Shown piece after piece: positions 1 through 7,769 of a stretch of 64,000 nucleotides of DNA. Where the stretch lies: the NCBI GenBank assembly GCA_034522155.1, contig JAXHLP010000001.1:62001-126000 (forward strand), in the 5' to 3' direction. Within the stretch, counting starts at the first letter, position 1, and each line of letters opens with the position of its first letter. A model generated the notes under the pieces. That model saw only the letters and a program-made list of their open reading frames with translations. It searched no databases and was not told where the DNA came from. Origin of the DNA: Salinilacustrithrix sp034522155. GTDB taxonomy: Bacteria > Actinomycetota > Acidimicrobiia > Acidimicrobiales > Salinilacustritrichaceae. Position numbers and translations under genes: made by a program.

Positions 1-1028
1 TTGTCGAAGCGACCGATGATCTGGCCGCACGGCATGAAGTTCACGTCCTTGGCCTGCACCGGGTACCGGTGGCCGCGGGCCATGGCCTCCACCGAGACCA
101 TCGACTGCATCGGCATCCCCAGCGGATCGGGCGTGTCGGGCTGCTCCCAGGCCTCGGTCCAGTCGTTGCGGAGCATGCGGCACGGCTTGCCGGTCCACGA
201 GCGCGACCGGATCGTGTCGCGGCTCGTCGCGCCCATGTAGGTGTCCATCTGTCCGGGCGGGATGTCGGCTTCCTCGACGGTGAGCCACAGCGACCCGGTC
301 CACACGCCCTGAGCGCCCATGACCATCGCCGCCGCCATCTGCTTGCCCGACCCGACGCCGCCAGCAGCGAGCACGGGGGTGTCGCCCACGGCCTCGATCA
401 CTTCAGGCCACAGCACGATCGAGCCGACGTCCCCGGTGTGACCTCCGCCCTCCCCGCCCTGGCAGACGACGAAGTCGAGACCCGCCTCCTTGTGGTTGAG
501 CGCGTGCTTGACCGAGCCGCACAGGGCGCCGATGAGGCGACCGCCGCTCTGGACCTGTTCGATCACGTGGCCCGGTGGCGTGCCGAGGGCGTTGGCGATG
601 AGCGAGCACTTGGGCCGCGAGATCGCCTCCTCGAGCAGGGGCATGGCCGTGGCCAGGCCGAAGCCGAGCAGCTCGTGGGGCTTCTCGTCCTCGGAGAGCT
701 CGGGGACGCCGGCGTCGTCGAAGATGCGCTTGGCGAAGGAACGCACCTCGTCGGGGATCATGCTCTTGAGCGTCTCCTCGAGCTTCTCGGGGTCCATCTC
801 GTCCATGCCCTCGTACTCGCCGGGGATGACGATGTCCACCCCGTACGTGCCCTCGACGTGCTCGTCGAGCCAGTCGAGCTCCTGGCGCAGCTGGTCGACG
901 GTGAAGCCCACGGCACCCAGCACACCCATGCCGCCGGCGTTGCAGACCGCCGCGACCACGTCGCGACAGTGCGTGAAGGCGAAGATCGGGAACTCGATGT
1001 CGAGGCGCTGGGCGATGGGCGTCTGCAT
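1..1028 (-). CDS. Nitronate monooxygenase family protein (3' end outside window)
   Basis: FMN-dependent TIM-barrel oxidoreductase of the NMO/2-nitropropane dioxygenase family, which oxidises alkyl nitronates; many actinobacterial members have unknown substrates. The protein starts MQTPIAQRLDIEFPIF and 342 codons are visible before the window edge. A GGEGGGHTGD segment carries the His expected at the active site, and AAGGVGSGKQMAAAM fits the FMN-phosphate loop followed by GAQGVWTGSLWL. No Shine-Dalgarno site precedes the ATG; a -10-like AACACT lies 6 nt upstream, suggesting a leaderless transcript. The family call is firm; the substrate is unknown. Confidence 0.85.
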   Translation of the reverse strand, partial: MQTPIAQRLDIEFPIFAFTHCRDVVAAVCNAGGMGVLGAVGFTVDQLRQELDWLDEHVEGTYGVDIVIPGEYEGMDEMDPEKLEETLKSMIPDEVRSFAKRIFDDAGVPELSEDEKPHELLGFGLATAMPLLEEAISRPKCSLIANALGTPPGHVIEQVQSGGRLIGALCGSVKHALNHKEAGLDFVVCQGGEGGGHTGDVGSIVLWPEVIEAVGDTPVLAAGGVGSGKQMAAAMVMGAQGVWTGSLWLTVEEADIPPGQMDTYMGATSRDTIRSRSWTGKPCRMLRNDWTEAWEQPDTPDPLGMPMQSMVSVEAMARGHRYPVQAKDVNFMPCGQIIGRFD

Positions 1029-1034
1029 GCCGCC

Positions 1035-1062
1035 AGTGTTGCAGAAAATGGAACGTGTTCTC
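1035..1062 (-). promoter_or_regulatory. Putative leaderless promoter with an AAC-N2-GTT operator-like site
   Basis: Upstream of the nitronate monooxygenase, AACACT (1040-1035 on the minus strand) sits 6 nt before the ATG. Just beyond it is an inverted repeat, GAAC-N2-GTTC at 1051-1060. Read as a 14-mer it fits the mycobacterial KstR consensus TnnAACnnGTTnnA (recalled from memory) except at one end base. A TetR-type operator is plausible; the regulator is not in the window. Confidence 0.35.
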
Positions 1063-1133
1063 CTTCCGAGAGCCGCAGCGGTATCGGGCGCGGGAACACC
1101 GTGAGGCGCCGCCGAAGGCCGTCCGAAGTGAGC

Positions 1134-1163
1134 AGCCCGCGTCGGCAAGCCTCACGGCCGACG
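1134..1163. repeat. 30-bp element, copy 1 of 2
   Basis: This stretch downstream of the SLC13 gene matches 50588-50617, at the pgk stop codon, at 26 of 30 positions by eye. Both copies contain GGCAAGCCT and end GCCGACG, and both lie at the 3' end of a minus-strand gene. It could be part of a terminator or a small intergenic repeat. Confidence 0.4.
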
Positions 1164-1169
1164 ACCGGC

Positions 1170-2933
1170 TCAGCCGGTCAGCGACGTCATCACCGTGGTC
1201 CCGATCAGCACGGTCGCGGTGAGTGGCAGGCCGACGCGGGCGTAGTCGGTGAACCGGTAGCCGCCGGGGCCGTAGACCATCGTGTTGGTCTGGTAGCCGA
1301 TCGGGGTGAGGAAGCTCGCCGACGCGGCCACTGCCACGGCGATCGCCATCGCGCGCGGGTCGACACCCGCGGATGTCGCCGACGCGATCGCGATGGGGAA
1401 CATGACGACGGCGGCGGCATTGTTGGTGACGAGCTCGGTGAGCACGGCCGTGGCCAGGACCACACCGAAGACCACCCCGGCCTCGCCGAAACCGTCGAAG
1501 GTGCTTGTCAGCCCGTCGGCGATCCGTTCGGCCAGACCCGTCGACTGCATCGCACCCCCCAGACCGAACGCGGACGCGATGAGGATCACGACGTCGAGAT
1601 CGATGGCCTCCCGCGCCTCGGCGAAGCTGATCGTGCGGCTGGCGATCAGGGCCGCGGCGCCGAGCAGCGCCGCCTCGAGCAGCGACACGACGTTCGTCGC
1701 CGCCAGCACGATCACCGCGGCGGTCAACGCCGCCACCAGCGGCGCCTTCGAGCTCGCGACGGGCGACTCGCCGCCCACCGGCGACACGACCAGGAAGTCG
1801 CGCTTGTCGTTCCAGTTGCGACGGAACGACGGCTTGGCCAGCAGCAGCAGCGTGTCGCCGTGGCGCAGGCGGATCCTCCCGAGCTTGCCGGCCACGCGAT
1901 GGCCCGCCCGGTGCAGGGCGACGACAGCGGCCTGGTAGGTGCCCCGGAACTCGGCGTCGCGGATCGTCGTGCCCACCAGCGGCGAGGATCGGCCCACCAC
2001 GACCTCGAAGAACGTGGTGCCGGGTGAGTCGACGGCGAGCACGTGCTCCTCCTCGGTCGAGCGCAGGCCCTTGCGTCGCTGGAGGTCGAGGATCTCGTCG
2101 ACGTTGCCCACGAAGGTCAGCACGTCGCCGCCGTCGATCCGTCGGTCGGGGGCGACGGGGCTGACGATCCCGTCGTCCTCCCGCTCGATCTGGACGAGGA
2201 ACACGCCCTGCAGGTCGCGGAGGCCGGCGTCGGCCACCGTCGAGCCGTCGAGCGGGCCACCCGGCACGACCTGCATGTTCATGGAGAACTCCCGCGCCTC
2301 CTGCTCGACCGACTCGGGGGGCGTGATGCGCTCGGGCACCAGCCGCACGCCCACGGTGACGAGCAGCACGGTGCCGACCACGGCCACCGGCAACCCGACA
2401 GCGGTCATCTCGAACACGCCGAGCGGCGCGCCGAGCTCGGCGTCGACGAAGCCGGAGATCACGAGGTTGGTCGAGGTGCCGAGCACGGTGACGACGCCAC
2501 CGAGGAGCGCGGCGAACGAGATCGGCATCAGGTACCGCGATGGCGACGACCCGGTGCGCCGGCACCACCCGAGCACGTCGGGGATGGTCATCGCGACCAG
2601 TGGCGTGTTGGGGAAGAAGGCCGACGCCGCCGCCGTGGGCACGAGGAGCTTCGCGAACGCGGTGCGACCGTTCGGGCCACCCAGCAGCCGTGAGGTCAGC
2701 GACGCCAGCATCTGGGTCTTCTGGGCGCCCCGGGCGAGCACGTAGAGGGCCGCCACCGTGAGGGGCGCCGAGTTGGAGAAGCCGCTGAAGGCGACGTCGA
2801 CGTCGATCACGTTGGTGATCAGCAGCATGAACGTGGCCCCGAACACGATGCCGGCCGGCGGGAACCGGTCGGTCGCGAGGACGACCAGCATGCCCACCAG
2901 CACGCCCAGCGTGATCCACTCGTCACCGCTCAC
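1170..2933 (-). CDS. SLC13-type anion permease with TrkA-C (RCK-C) domains
   Basis: Predicted inner-membrane transporter of 587 residues, GTG start. Hydrophobic segments in the first ~190 residues and again from ~390 to the end flank a soluble stretch (~200-380). That stretch contains two RCK-C-like repeats, recognisable by GGPLDGSTVADAGLRDL...VLTFVGN and SPLVGTTIRDAEFRG...LLLLAKP. The membrane part has SLC13-like signatures such as TSTNLVISGF and a C-terminal TNNAAAVVMFPIA. This class moves sulfate, dicarboxylates or similar anions; the substrate cannot be read from sequence. A GAGG about 11 nt upstream could serve as ribosome-binding site. Confidence 0.82.
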   Translation of the reverse strand: MSGDEWITLGVLVGMLVVLATDRFPPAGIVFGATFMLLITNVIDVDVAFSGFSNSAPLTVAALYVLARGAQKTQMLASLTSRLLGGPNGRTAFAKLLVPTAAASAFFPNTPLVAMTIPDVLGWCRRTGSSPSRYLMPISFAALLGGVVTVLGTSTNLVISGFVDAELGAPLGVFEMTAVGLPVAVVGTVLLVTVGVRLVPERITPPESVEQEAREFSMNMQVVPGGPLDGSTVADAGLRDLQGVFLVQIEREDDGIVSPVAPDRRIDGGDVLTFVGNVDEILDLQRRKGLRSTEEEHVLAVDSPGTTFFEVVVGRSSPLVGTTIRDAEFRGTYQAAVVALHRAGHRVAGKLGRIRLRHGDTLLLLAKPSFRRNWNDKRDFLVVSPVGGESPVASSKAPLVAALTAAVIVLAATNVVSLLEAALLGAAALIASRTISFAEAREAIDLDVVILIASAFGLGGAMQSTGLAERIADGLTSTFDGFGEAGVVFGVVLATAVLTELVTNNAAAVVMFPIAIASATSAGVDPRAMAIAVAVAASASFLTPIGYQTNTMVYGPGGYRFTDYARVGLPLTATVLIGTTVMTSLTG

Positions 2934-3029
2934 GGTCGGACCTCACAGGGCGCACAGGCTGACCCACGGCCGGACCGGGAAGCGAATGGTGCCGCCGACG
3001 CACTCCCCGGTGCGCGCCACCAGGGGCCG

Positions 3030-3788
3030 TCACCAGATGCCGTCACCACGGGTGATCGCCTCGGCACCGCCGTCGATGAACACCACCTGGCCGGTCACGT
3101 GGCTGTTGTCCGGGCTGACGAGGAACTCGAGCAGCGGGGCCAGGTCCTGCGCCCGCGCGTGCCCGTTGCACGGCATGGGCACCGCGGTGTCGGTCATCTC
3201 GAGCCCGCCTGGTGCGGACAGCAGCTCGGCGGTCATCGGGGTCTCGACCGTCCCCGGGGCGATGGCGTTGAGCGGAATGCCCTCCCCCGCCCACTCCGGC
3301 GTGGGTGCCGTGCGGCGAACCCACCGCGCCAGCGCGGCCTTCGAGGTCATGTAGGCGATGGTCGGCGCCGCGGCGATGTGCCGGCATGCTGCTTCCTCGT
3401 CGCCGGCCAGGCAGGCCTCGACCGTGGCCGGGTCGCTGGCCATGAGCGACGCGATCGACGAGACCGTGACCGCACGCGGCGCGTCGGACCTGGCCAAGAG
3501 CGGGCGCAGCCCATCGAGCGTGGCGACGGCGCCGAAATAGTTGACCGAGATCGCGATCGGCGCCTCGGCCATGACGCCGGCGCAGGCCACCACCGCGTCG
3601 ACCACACCACCGGTCGCGTCGGCGATCGCGTCGACCATCGCCGTCCGACCGGCCAGGTCCGACAGGTCGGCGGTCACGTCGGCGTCGTGGAGGTCGACGC
3701 CCACCACCCGGTGGCCCGCCCCGCGCAATCGGTCGGCCGTCGCCGCCCCGATGCCTGAGGCCGAGCCGGTCACCACGCAGGTTCGCAT
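3030..3788 (-). CDS. SDR family oxidoreductase
   Basis: Short-chain dehydrogenase/reductase, 252 residues, a normal classical-SDR length. TGSASGIG near residue 7 is the Rossmann dinucleotide loop, and DLHDADVTADLSD follows strand beta-2. The catalytic triad region shows VSSIASLM and, later, AYMTSKAALARW (YxxxK). A C-terminal FIDGGAE motif closes the fold. It lies between the SLC13 gene and the MarR gene on the same strand but is separated by about 100 nt from each, so operon membership is uncertain. The substrate is unknown; in acyl-CoA gene neighbourhoods such proteins often act on hydroxyacyl-CoA or steroid-like alcohols. Confidence 0.85.
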   Translation of the reverse strand: MRTCVVTGSASGIGAATADRLRGAGHRVVGVDLHDADVTADLSDLAGRTAMVDAIADATGGVVDAVVACAGVMAEAPIAISVNYFGAVATLDGLRPLLARSDAPRAVTVSSIASLMASDPATVEACLAGDEEAACRHIAAAPTIAYMTSKAALARWVRRTAPTPEWAGEGIPLNAIAPGTVETPMTAELLSAPGGLEMTDTAVPMPCNGHARAQDLAPLLEFLVSPDNSHVTGQVVFIDGGAEAITRGDGIW

Positions 3789-3884
3789 GGACGTCAGTCA
3801 ACCACCGACCGAGCACCGCCCTCTGGACTCCCGCAGCTCGTTGCGTGGGGACCGAACCAGGGTCCGGAGCTCTCCGGCGTGCGT

Positions 3885-4373
3885 TCAGAAGTCGCCGGCG
3901 GCCCGGCGTACCGGTTCGAGTACGGAGGTGATGGCGTGGTGGTCGATCCCGCCGCCGGCCAACCCGAAGTCGATGACCCCGAGTGCCGCCGATGCTTCGG
4001 TCACGGTGGCGCGGCCGGCGTCGGTGATCCGCGCCAGCGTCGCCCGCCCGTCGACCGGGTGCGGCCGCCGCTCGACGAGACCGTGGCGCTCGAGCCGATC
4101 GATCGTGTTGGTGACGCTGGCGGCGTGCACCTGCAGGCGCTCCCCGACCTTGCCGAGGGGCAGCTCGCCGGCCCTCGTGAAGTGGAGCAACGCCAACGCC
4201 TCGAAGCGGGAGAAGGTCAACCCGAACGGCGCGAGCGTCTCGTCGATGCGGCGGAGGAGGATCTGGTGCGCCCGCGTGATCGAGGTCGCGGCCGCCATCG
4301 CACCGACGGACGACCACTCGTGGCGGGCCCAGTTGCGGCTCGCCTCGGCCACGGGATCGAGCTCCAAGGTCAC
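3885..4373 (-). CDS. MarR family transcriptional regulator
   Basis: Winged-helix DNA-binding protein, 162 residues. The helix-turn-helix region reads GEGLQ-like VGERLQVHAASVTNTIDRLE, followed by a wing with RRPHPVDGRATLARIT, the conserved DxR of MarR proteins. It is transcribed divergently from the acyl-CoA mutase genes only about 75 nt away. The GTG start has no ribosome-binding site but lies 7 nt from a -10 box, so the mRNA is probably leaderless. A palindrome lies between its -35 and -10, which predicts autorepression. MarR proteins usually respond to small ligands, here plausibly an acyl-CoA or an aromatic acid. Confidence 0.88.
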   Translation of the reverse strand: MTLELDPVAEASRNWARHEWSSVGAMAAATSITRAHQILLRRIDETLAPFGLTFSRFEALALLHFTRAGELPLGKVGERLQVHAASVTNTIDRLERHGLVERRPHPVDGRATLARITDAGRATVTEASAALGVIDFGLAGGGIDHHAITSVLEPVRRAAGDF

Positions 4374-4380
4374 AGCAGGT

Positions 4381-4408
4381 ACGCTACGACCAAGTACTTG
4401 GATGTCAA
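4381..4408 (-). promoter_or_regulatory. marR promoter with a 12-bp palindromic operator in the spacer
   Basis: On the minus strand TTGACA (4408-4403), a 16-nt spacer and TAGCGT (4386-4381) form a near-consensus promoter, 7 nt from the GTG at 4373. The spacer holds the perfect palindrome CCAAGTACTTGG (4390-4401). A protein bound there would block this promoter and probably the divergent mutase promoter too. The site also fits the mycobacterial KstR2 consensus AnCAAGnnCTTGnT (from memory) except for one end base, so a TetR-type regulator cannot be excluded. Confidence 0.65.
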
Positions 4409-4450
4409 ACTATGGGGGCGAAGGCGCTCTTCGTCCCGTTCGGGAAGAAC

Positions 4451-6103
4451 ATGACTGACCCCATCGACCCTGCCGACGACACCTACGCTGCCTGGCGCGC
4501 CGACTACGAGTCGGCTCGCCTGCGTGACGACACACGGTTCTCCACCCGCTCGGGCGTCGAGCAGGACGCGGTGTACGGCGACGGGCCCTATCCCGGCCAC
4601 TACCCCTACACGCGGGGCCTGCACGCCGCCGGCTACCGGTCGCGGCTGTGGACCATGCGGATGTTCGCCGGGTTCGGCACCGCGGGCGACACCAACGCCC
4701 GGTTCAAGGACCTGCTCCGCCACGGCGGCACCGGGTTGTCGACCGCGTTCGACATGCCAACCCTCATGGGTCGCGATTCCGACAGCGAGTGGGCCGTCGG
4801 CGAGGTCGGGCGGGCGGGCGTCGCCGTCGACACGCTCGCCGACATGGAGGATCTGTTCGCCGACATCGACCTCGGCCAGGTCTCCACGTCGATGACCATC
4901 AACGGCCCGGCTCCGATCCTCATGGCCATGTACATCGCCCTCGCCGAGAAGAACGGCATGACCCACCACGCGCTGGCGGGCACGATCCAGAACGACATCT
5001 TCAAGGAGTACCAGGCCCAGAAGGAGTACATCTTCCCGCCCCGTCCATCGGTGCGCCTGATCACCGACATGATGCGGTTCACCACCGCCGAGATGCCCCG
5101 TTGGCACGCGGTCTCGATCTCCGGCTACCACATCCGCGAGGCCGGCTCGACCGCGGCCCAGGAGCTCGCGTTCACGCTCGCCAACGGGTTCGCCTATGTC
5201 GAGGCGGCCATGGCGGCCGGGCTCGACGTCGACGACTTCGGACCCCGGCTGAGCTTCTTCTTCAACGCCCACTCCGACTTCTTCGAGGAGATCGGCAAGT
5301 ATCGCGCCGCCCGACGCATCTGGGCCCGCTGGATGGCCGAGCGCTACGGCGCCCGCGACCCGAAGAGCCACATGATGCGGTTCCACACCCAGACCGCCGG
5401 GGTGTCGCTCACGGCCCAGCAGCCCAAGAACAACATCGCCCGTGTCGCCGTCCAGGCGCTGTCGGCCGCGCTGGGTGGCACCCAGTCCCTCCACACCGAC
5501 TCCTACGACGAGGCCCTCGCACTGCCCACCGACGAGGCGGCTCGCATCGCCCTGCGGACCCAGCAGATCGTCGCCCACGAGACCGGCGTCACAAACGTCG
5601 TCGATCCCCTCGGCGGGGCGCCCTACGTCGAGTGGATGACCGACGAGATGGAGCGCCAGGCCGAAGAGGTGTTCGCCCACCTCGACGACCTCGGCGGTGG
5701 CTCGATCCTCGAGGGCGTCTACGAAGGGATCGAGAACGGCTACTTCGTCGGCGAGATCGCCGACGCTTCGTACCGCTTCGAACGCGAGGTCAACGCCGGC
5801 GAGCGGATCATCGTCGGCGTCAACGCGTTCACCGACGGCAACGAGGACAGCGAGCAGAACCTGCTCAGGATCGACGCCTCGGTCGAGGAGCTGCAGCTCA
5901 AGCGCCTCGACGACGTGAAGCAGCGTCGTGACCAGACGGCCGTCGACGCCGCCCTCCAGCGCATCCGCACCGACGCGGCCGAGCCCACCACCAACCTGAT
6001 GCCGGCCTTCATCGACGCGGTCAAGACCTATGCCACCGAGGGCGAGATCGTCACCGCCCTCGAGGACGTGTTCGGCACCTACACCGAGCGGGCCGTCATA
6101 TGA
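4451..6103 (+). CDS. icmA: Cobalamin-dependent acyl-CoA mutase large subunit, isobutyryl-CoA mutase type
   Basis: Adenosylcobalamin-dependent TIM-barrel subunit that rearranges the carbon skeleton of an acyl-CoA; it lacks its own B12 domain. The start region LHAAGYRSRLWTMRMFAGFG resembles isobutyryl-CoA mutase (n-butyryl/isobutyryl-CoA) more than methylmalonyl-CoA mutase. The position that is Tyr89 in MCM and Phe80 in ICM is Phe here (RMF), and the MCM Tyr/Thr/Met cluster before it is His/Ala/Gly. Other landmarks are AFDMPTLMGRDSD, STSMTINGPA, SGYHIREAG and FHTQTAGVSLTAQQP. Length is about 550 residues against about 566 in Streptomyces IcmA. The ATG at 4451 was chosen because GGGAAGA precedes it; an in-frame ATG at 4412 adds 13 residues. 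Substrate specificity is inferred. Confidence 0.8.
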   Translation: MTDPIDPADDTYAAWRADYESARLRDDTRFSTRSGVEQDAVYGDGPYPGHYPYTRGLHAAGYRSRLWTMRMFAGFGTAGDTNARFKDLLRHGGTGLSTAFDMPTLMGRDSDSEWAVGEVGRAGVAVDTLADMEDLFADIDLGQVSTSMTINGPAPILMAMYIALAEKNGMTHHALAGTIQNDIFKEYQAQKEYIFPPRPSVRLITDMMRFTTAEMPRWHAVSISGYHIREAGSTAAQELAFTLANGFAYVEAAMAAGLDVDDFGPRLSFFFNAHSDFFEEIGKYRAARRIWARWMAERYGARDPKSHMMRFHTQTAGVSLTAQQPKNNIARVAVQALSAALGGTQSLHTDSYDEALALPTDEAARIALRTQQIVAHETGVTNVVDPLGGAPYVEWMTDEMERQAEEVFAHLDDLGGGSILEGVYEGIENGYFVGEIADASYRFEREVNAGERIIVGVNAFTDGNEDSEQNLLRIDASVEELQLKRLDDVKQRRDQTAVDAALQRIRTDAAEPTTNLMPAFIDAVKTYATEGEIVTALEDVFGTYTERAVI

Positions 6104-6510
6104 GCGAGACCGACAGCATCCGCATCGTGCTCGCCAAGCTCGGTCTCGACGGCCACGACCGCGGCCTGCGGGTGGTCACCCGCATGCTCCGCGACGCCGG
6201 CTTCGAGGTGATCTACCTGGGCCTGCGCCAGACCACCGACATGGTCGTCGCGGCGGCCATGCAGGAGGACGCCGACGCCGTCGGGCTGTCGCTCCACAAC
6301 GCCAGCCACATGACGCTGGCGCCACGGATGGTCGACGCGCTCAGCGACGCCGGTCTCGACATTCCGGTGATCGTCGGCGGCATCATCCCCGACGAGGACG
6401 TCCAGCCGCTCCACGACGCCGGTGTGGCCGCCATCCTCGGCCCAGGCGCCTCGGCCGACGACGTGGCCCGTTCGGTCCGCGACGCCGTCGCCACCCGCAC
6501 CTCCGCCTGA
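6100..6510 (+). CDS. icmB: B12-binding small subunit of the acyl-CoA mutase
   Basis: Cobalamin-binding Rossmann-like domain of 136 residues, the same length as Streptomyces IcmB. KLGLDGHDRGLRVV carries the DxHxxG motif whose His ligates cobalt from below. SLHNASHM and VGGIIPDEDV match the later cofactor-tail contacts. It overlaps the large-subunit gene by ATGA, implying translational coupling and a heteromeric enzyme. The GTPase chaperone (MeaI/MeaB type) that usually protects such mutases is not in this window. Confidence 0.88.
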   Translation: MSETDSIRIVLAKLGLDGHDRGLRVVTRMLRDAGFEVIYLGLRQTTDMVVAAAMQEDADAVGLSLHNASHMTLAPRMVDALSDAGLDIPVIVGGIIPDEDVQPLHDAGVAAILGPGASADDVARSVRDAVATRTSA

Positions 6511-6520
6511 CCGCCAACCC

Positions 6521-6537
6521 GTTCTGGCCGCCATTCG
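6521..6537 (+). repeat. 17-bp intergenic motif, copy 1
   Basis: GTTCTGGCCGCCATTCG follows the icmB stop and recurs with one mismatch at 14389-14405. A more diverged version lies at 14329-14345. All are intergenic, just after or before genes. Function unknown; possibly part of a recurring 3'-end element. Confidence 0.3.
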
Positions 6538-6583
6538 CGCCCTCAGCGACCCATCGGGCCACCAGTCGGTCCTGCACCGGGCC

Positions 6584-7768
6584 TCAGTACGACTTGGGCA
6601 GGCCGAGGACGTGCTCGGAGACGTAGTTGAGCACCATCTCCTGGCTGACCGGCGCGATGCGCATGAGGCGGGACTCCCGCCAGTAGCGCTCGACGTGGTA
6701 CTCGGCGGCGTAGCCCATGCCGCCCAGCGTCTGGACCGCCCGGTCGGCGGCGAAGAAGCCGGCGTCGGCGGCCAGGTACTTGGCGGTGTTGGCGGCCTCA
6801 CCGCAGTGGAGCCCGGCGTCATAGCGGGCGCTCGCGTCGCGCAGCGCCAACTCGGCGGCCCGGAGGCGCATGTGGGCCTCGGCCAGGGGGAACGCCAGGC
6901 CCTGGTTCTTGCCGATGGGCCGGTCGAACACGATGCGCTCGTTGGCGTACTCCACCGCCCGCTTCAGCGCGACCCGCCCGATGCCGAGCGCCTCACCACC
7001 GAGCAGGATCCGCTCCGGGTTGAGGCCGTCGAGCAGCAGGTGGAACCCGCGTCCCTCCTCCCCCAGCAGATCCTCGTCGGGGACGAACAGGTCGTCGAAG
7101 CTCACCTCGCAGCTGACCACGGCGTTGCGGCCGAGCTTCTCGATGGGGTTGACCTCGACCGCGGGATCCGACAAGTCGGCCAGCAGCAGCGACATGCCGT
7201 GCGTGGGCTTCTCGGCCTGGTCGCGTGGCGTCGTCCGCACCAGCAGCAGCACCTTCTCCGAGATCGACGCCTTGGTCATCCACACCTTGCGGCCACGGAC
7301 CAGGTACCCGCCGTCGACCTTCGTGGCCCGGGTCGAGATGCGGGTGGTGTCGGTGCCGGCGTCGGGCTCGGTCACGCCGAAGCTGACGTGGAGGCTGCCG
7401 TCGGCGATGCGGGGCAGGTACCGCTCCCGCTGCTCGGGCGTGCCGTGCTTGACCACGGGGTTCATCCCGAAGATCGACAGATGGATCGCCGAGCAGCCGT
7501 TCATGGCCGCGCCGGACGCGGCGATCTCCTCGACCAGGATCGACGCCTCCGTGATGCCGGCACCGCCGCCCCCGTACATCTCCGGGATGCAGATGCCGAT
7601 CCACCCACCCTCGGCGAGCGCCTCGTAGAAGTCCCACGGGAACTCGTGCGCACGCTCGCACGCCAGCCAGTACTCGTCGTCGAACTTCGAGCACACGGCA
7701 CGGACGCCGTCGCGGAGATCGGCGTACGGGTCGTCGACGGTGGTCTCCGTGTTGTTCATCGAAGGCAT
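6584..7768 (-). CDS. Acyl-CoA dehydrogenase family protein
   Basis: FAD-dependent acyl-CoA dehydrogenase fold, 394 residues. Seen in order: an N-terminal helical domain, HVSFGVTEPDAGTDTTRI (flavin and substrate contacts), a middle beta-domain with GRKVWMTKASI, and a C-terminal helical domain with QTLGGMGYAAEYHVERYWRE. The canonical IYEGT, whose Glu is the base in short- and medium-chain enzymes, is replaced by IAPVSQE, so the base must be elsewhere or the reaction differs. It starts 1 nt after the stop of the serine hydrolase gene upstream and is probably co-transcribed. The convergent mutase genes suggest shared branched or short-chain acyl-CoA metabolism. Confidence 0.87.
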   Translation of the reverse strand: MPSMNNTETTVDDPYADLRDGVRAVCSKFDDEYWLACERAHEFPWDFYEALAEGGWIGICIPEMYGGGGAGITEASILVEEIAASGAAMNGCSAIHLSIFGMNPVVKHGTPEQRERYLPRIADGSLHVSFGVTEPDAGTDTTRISTRATKVDGGYLVRGRKVWMTKASISEKVLLLVRTTPRDQAEKPTHGMSLLLADLSDPAVEVNPIEKLGRNAVVSCEVSFDDLFVPDEDLLGEEGRGFHLLLDGLNPERILLGGEALGIGRVALKRAVEYANERIVFDRPIGKNQGLAFPLAEAHMRLRAAELALRDASARYDAGLHCGEAANTAKYLAADAGFFAADRAVQTLGGMGYAAEYHVERYWRESRLMRIAPVSQEMVLNYVSEHVLGLPKSY

Positions 7769-7769
7769 G

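Noticed and set aside
403..2919. Long minus-strand frame (838 codons) over the nitronate monooxygenase and SLC13 genes
   Set aside because: Arg/Gly/His-rich out-of-frame shadow of two clear genes on the same strand.
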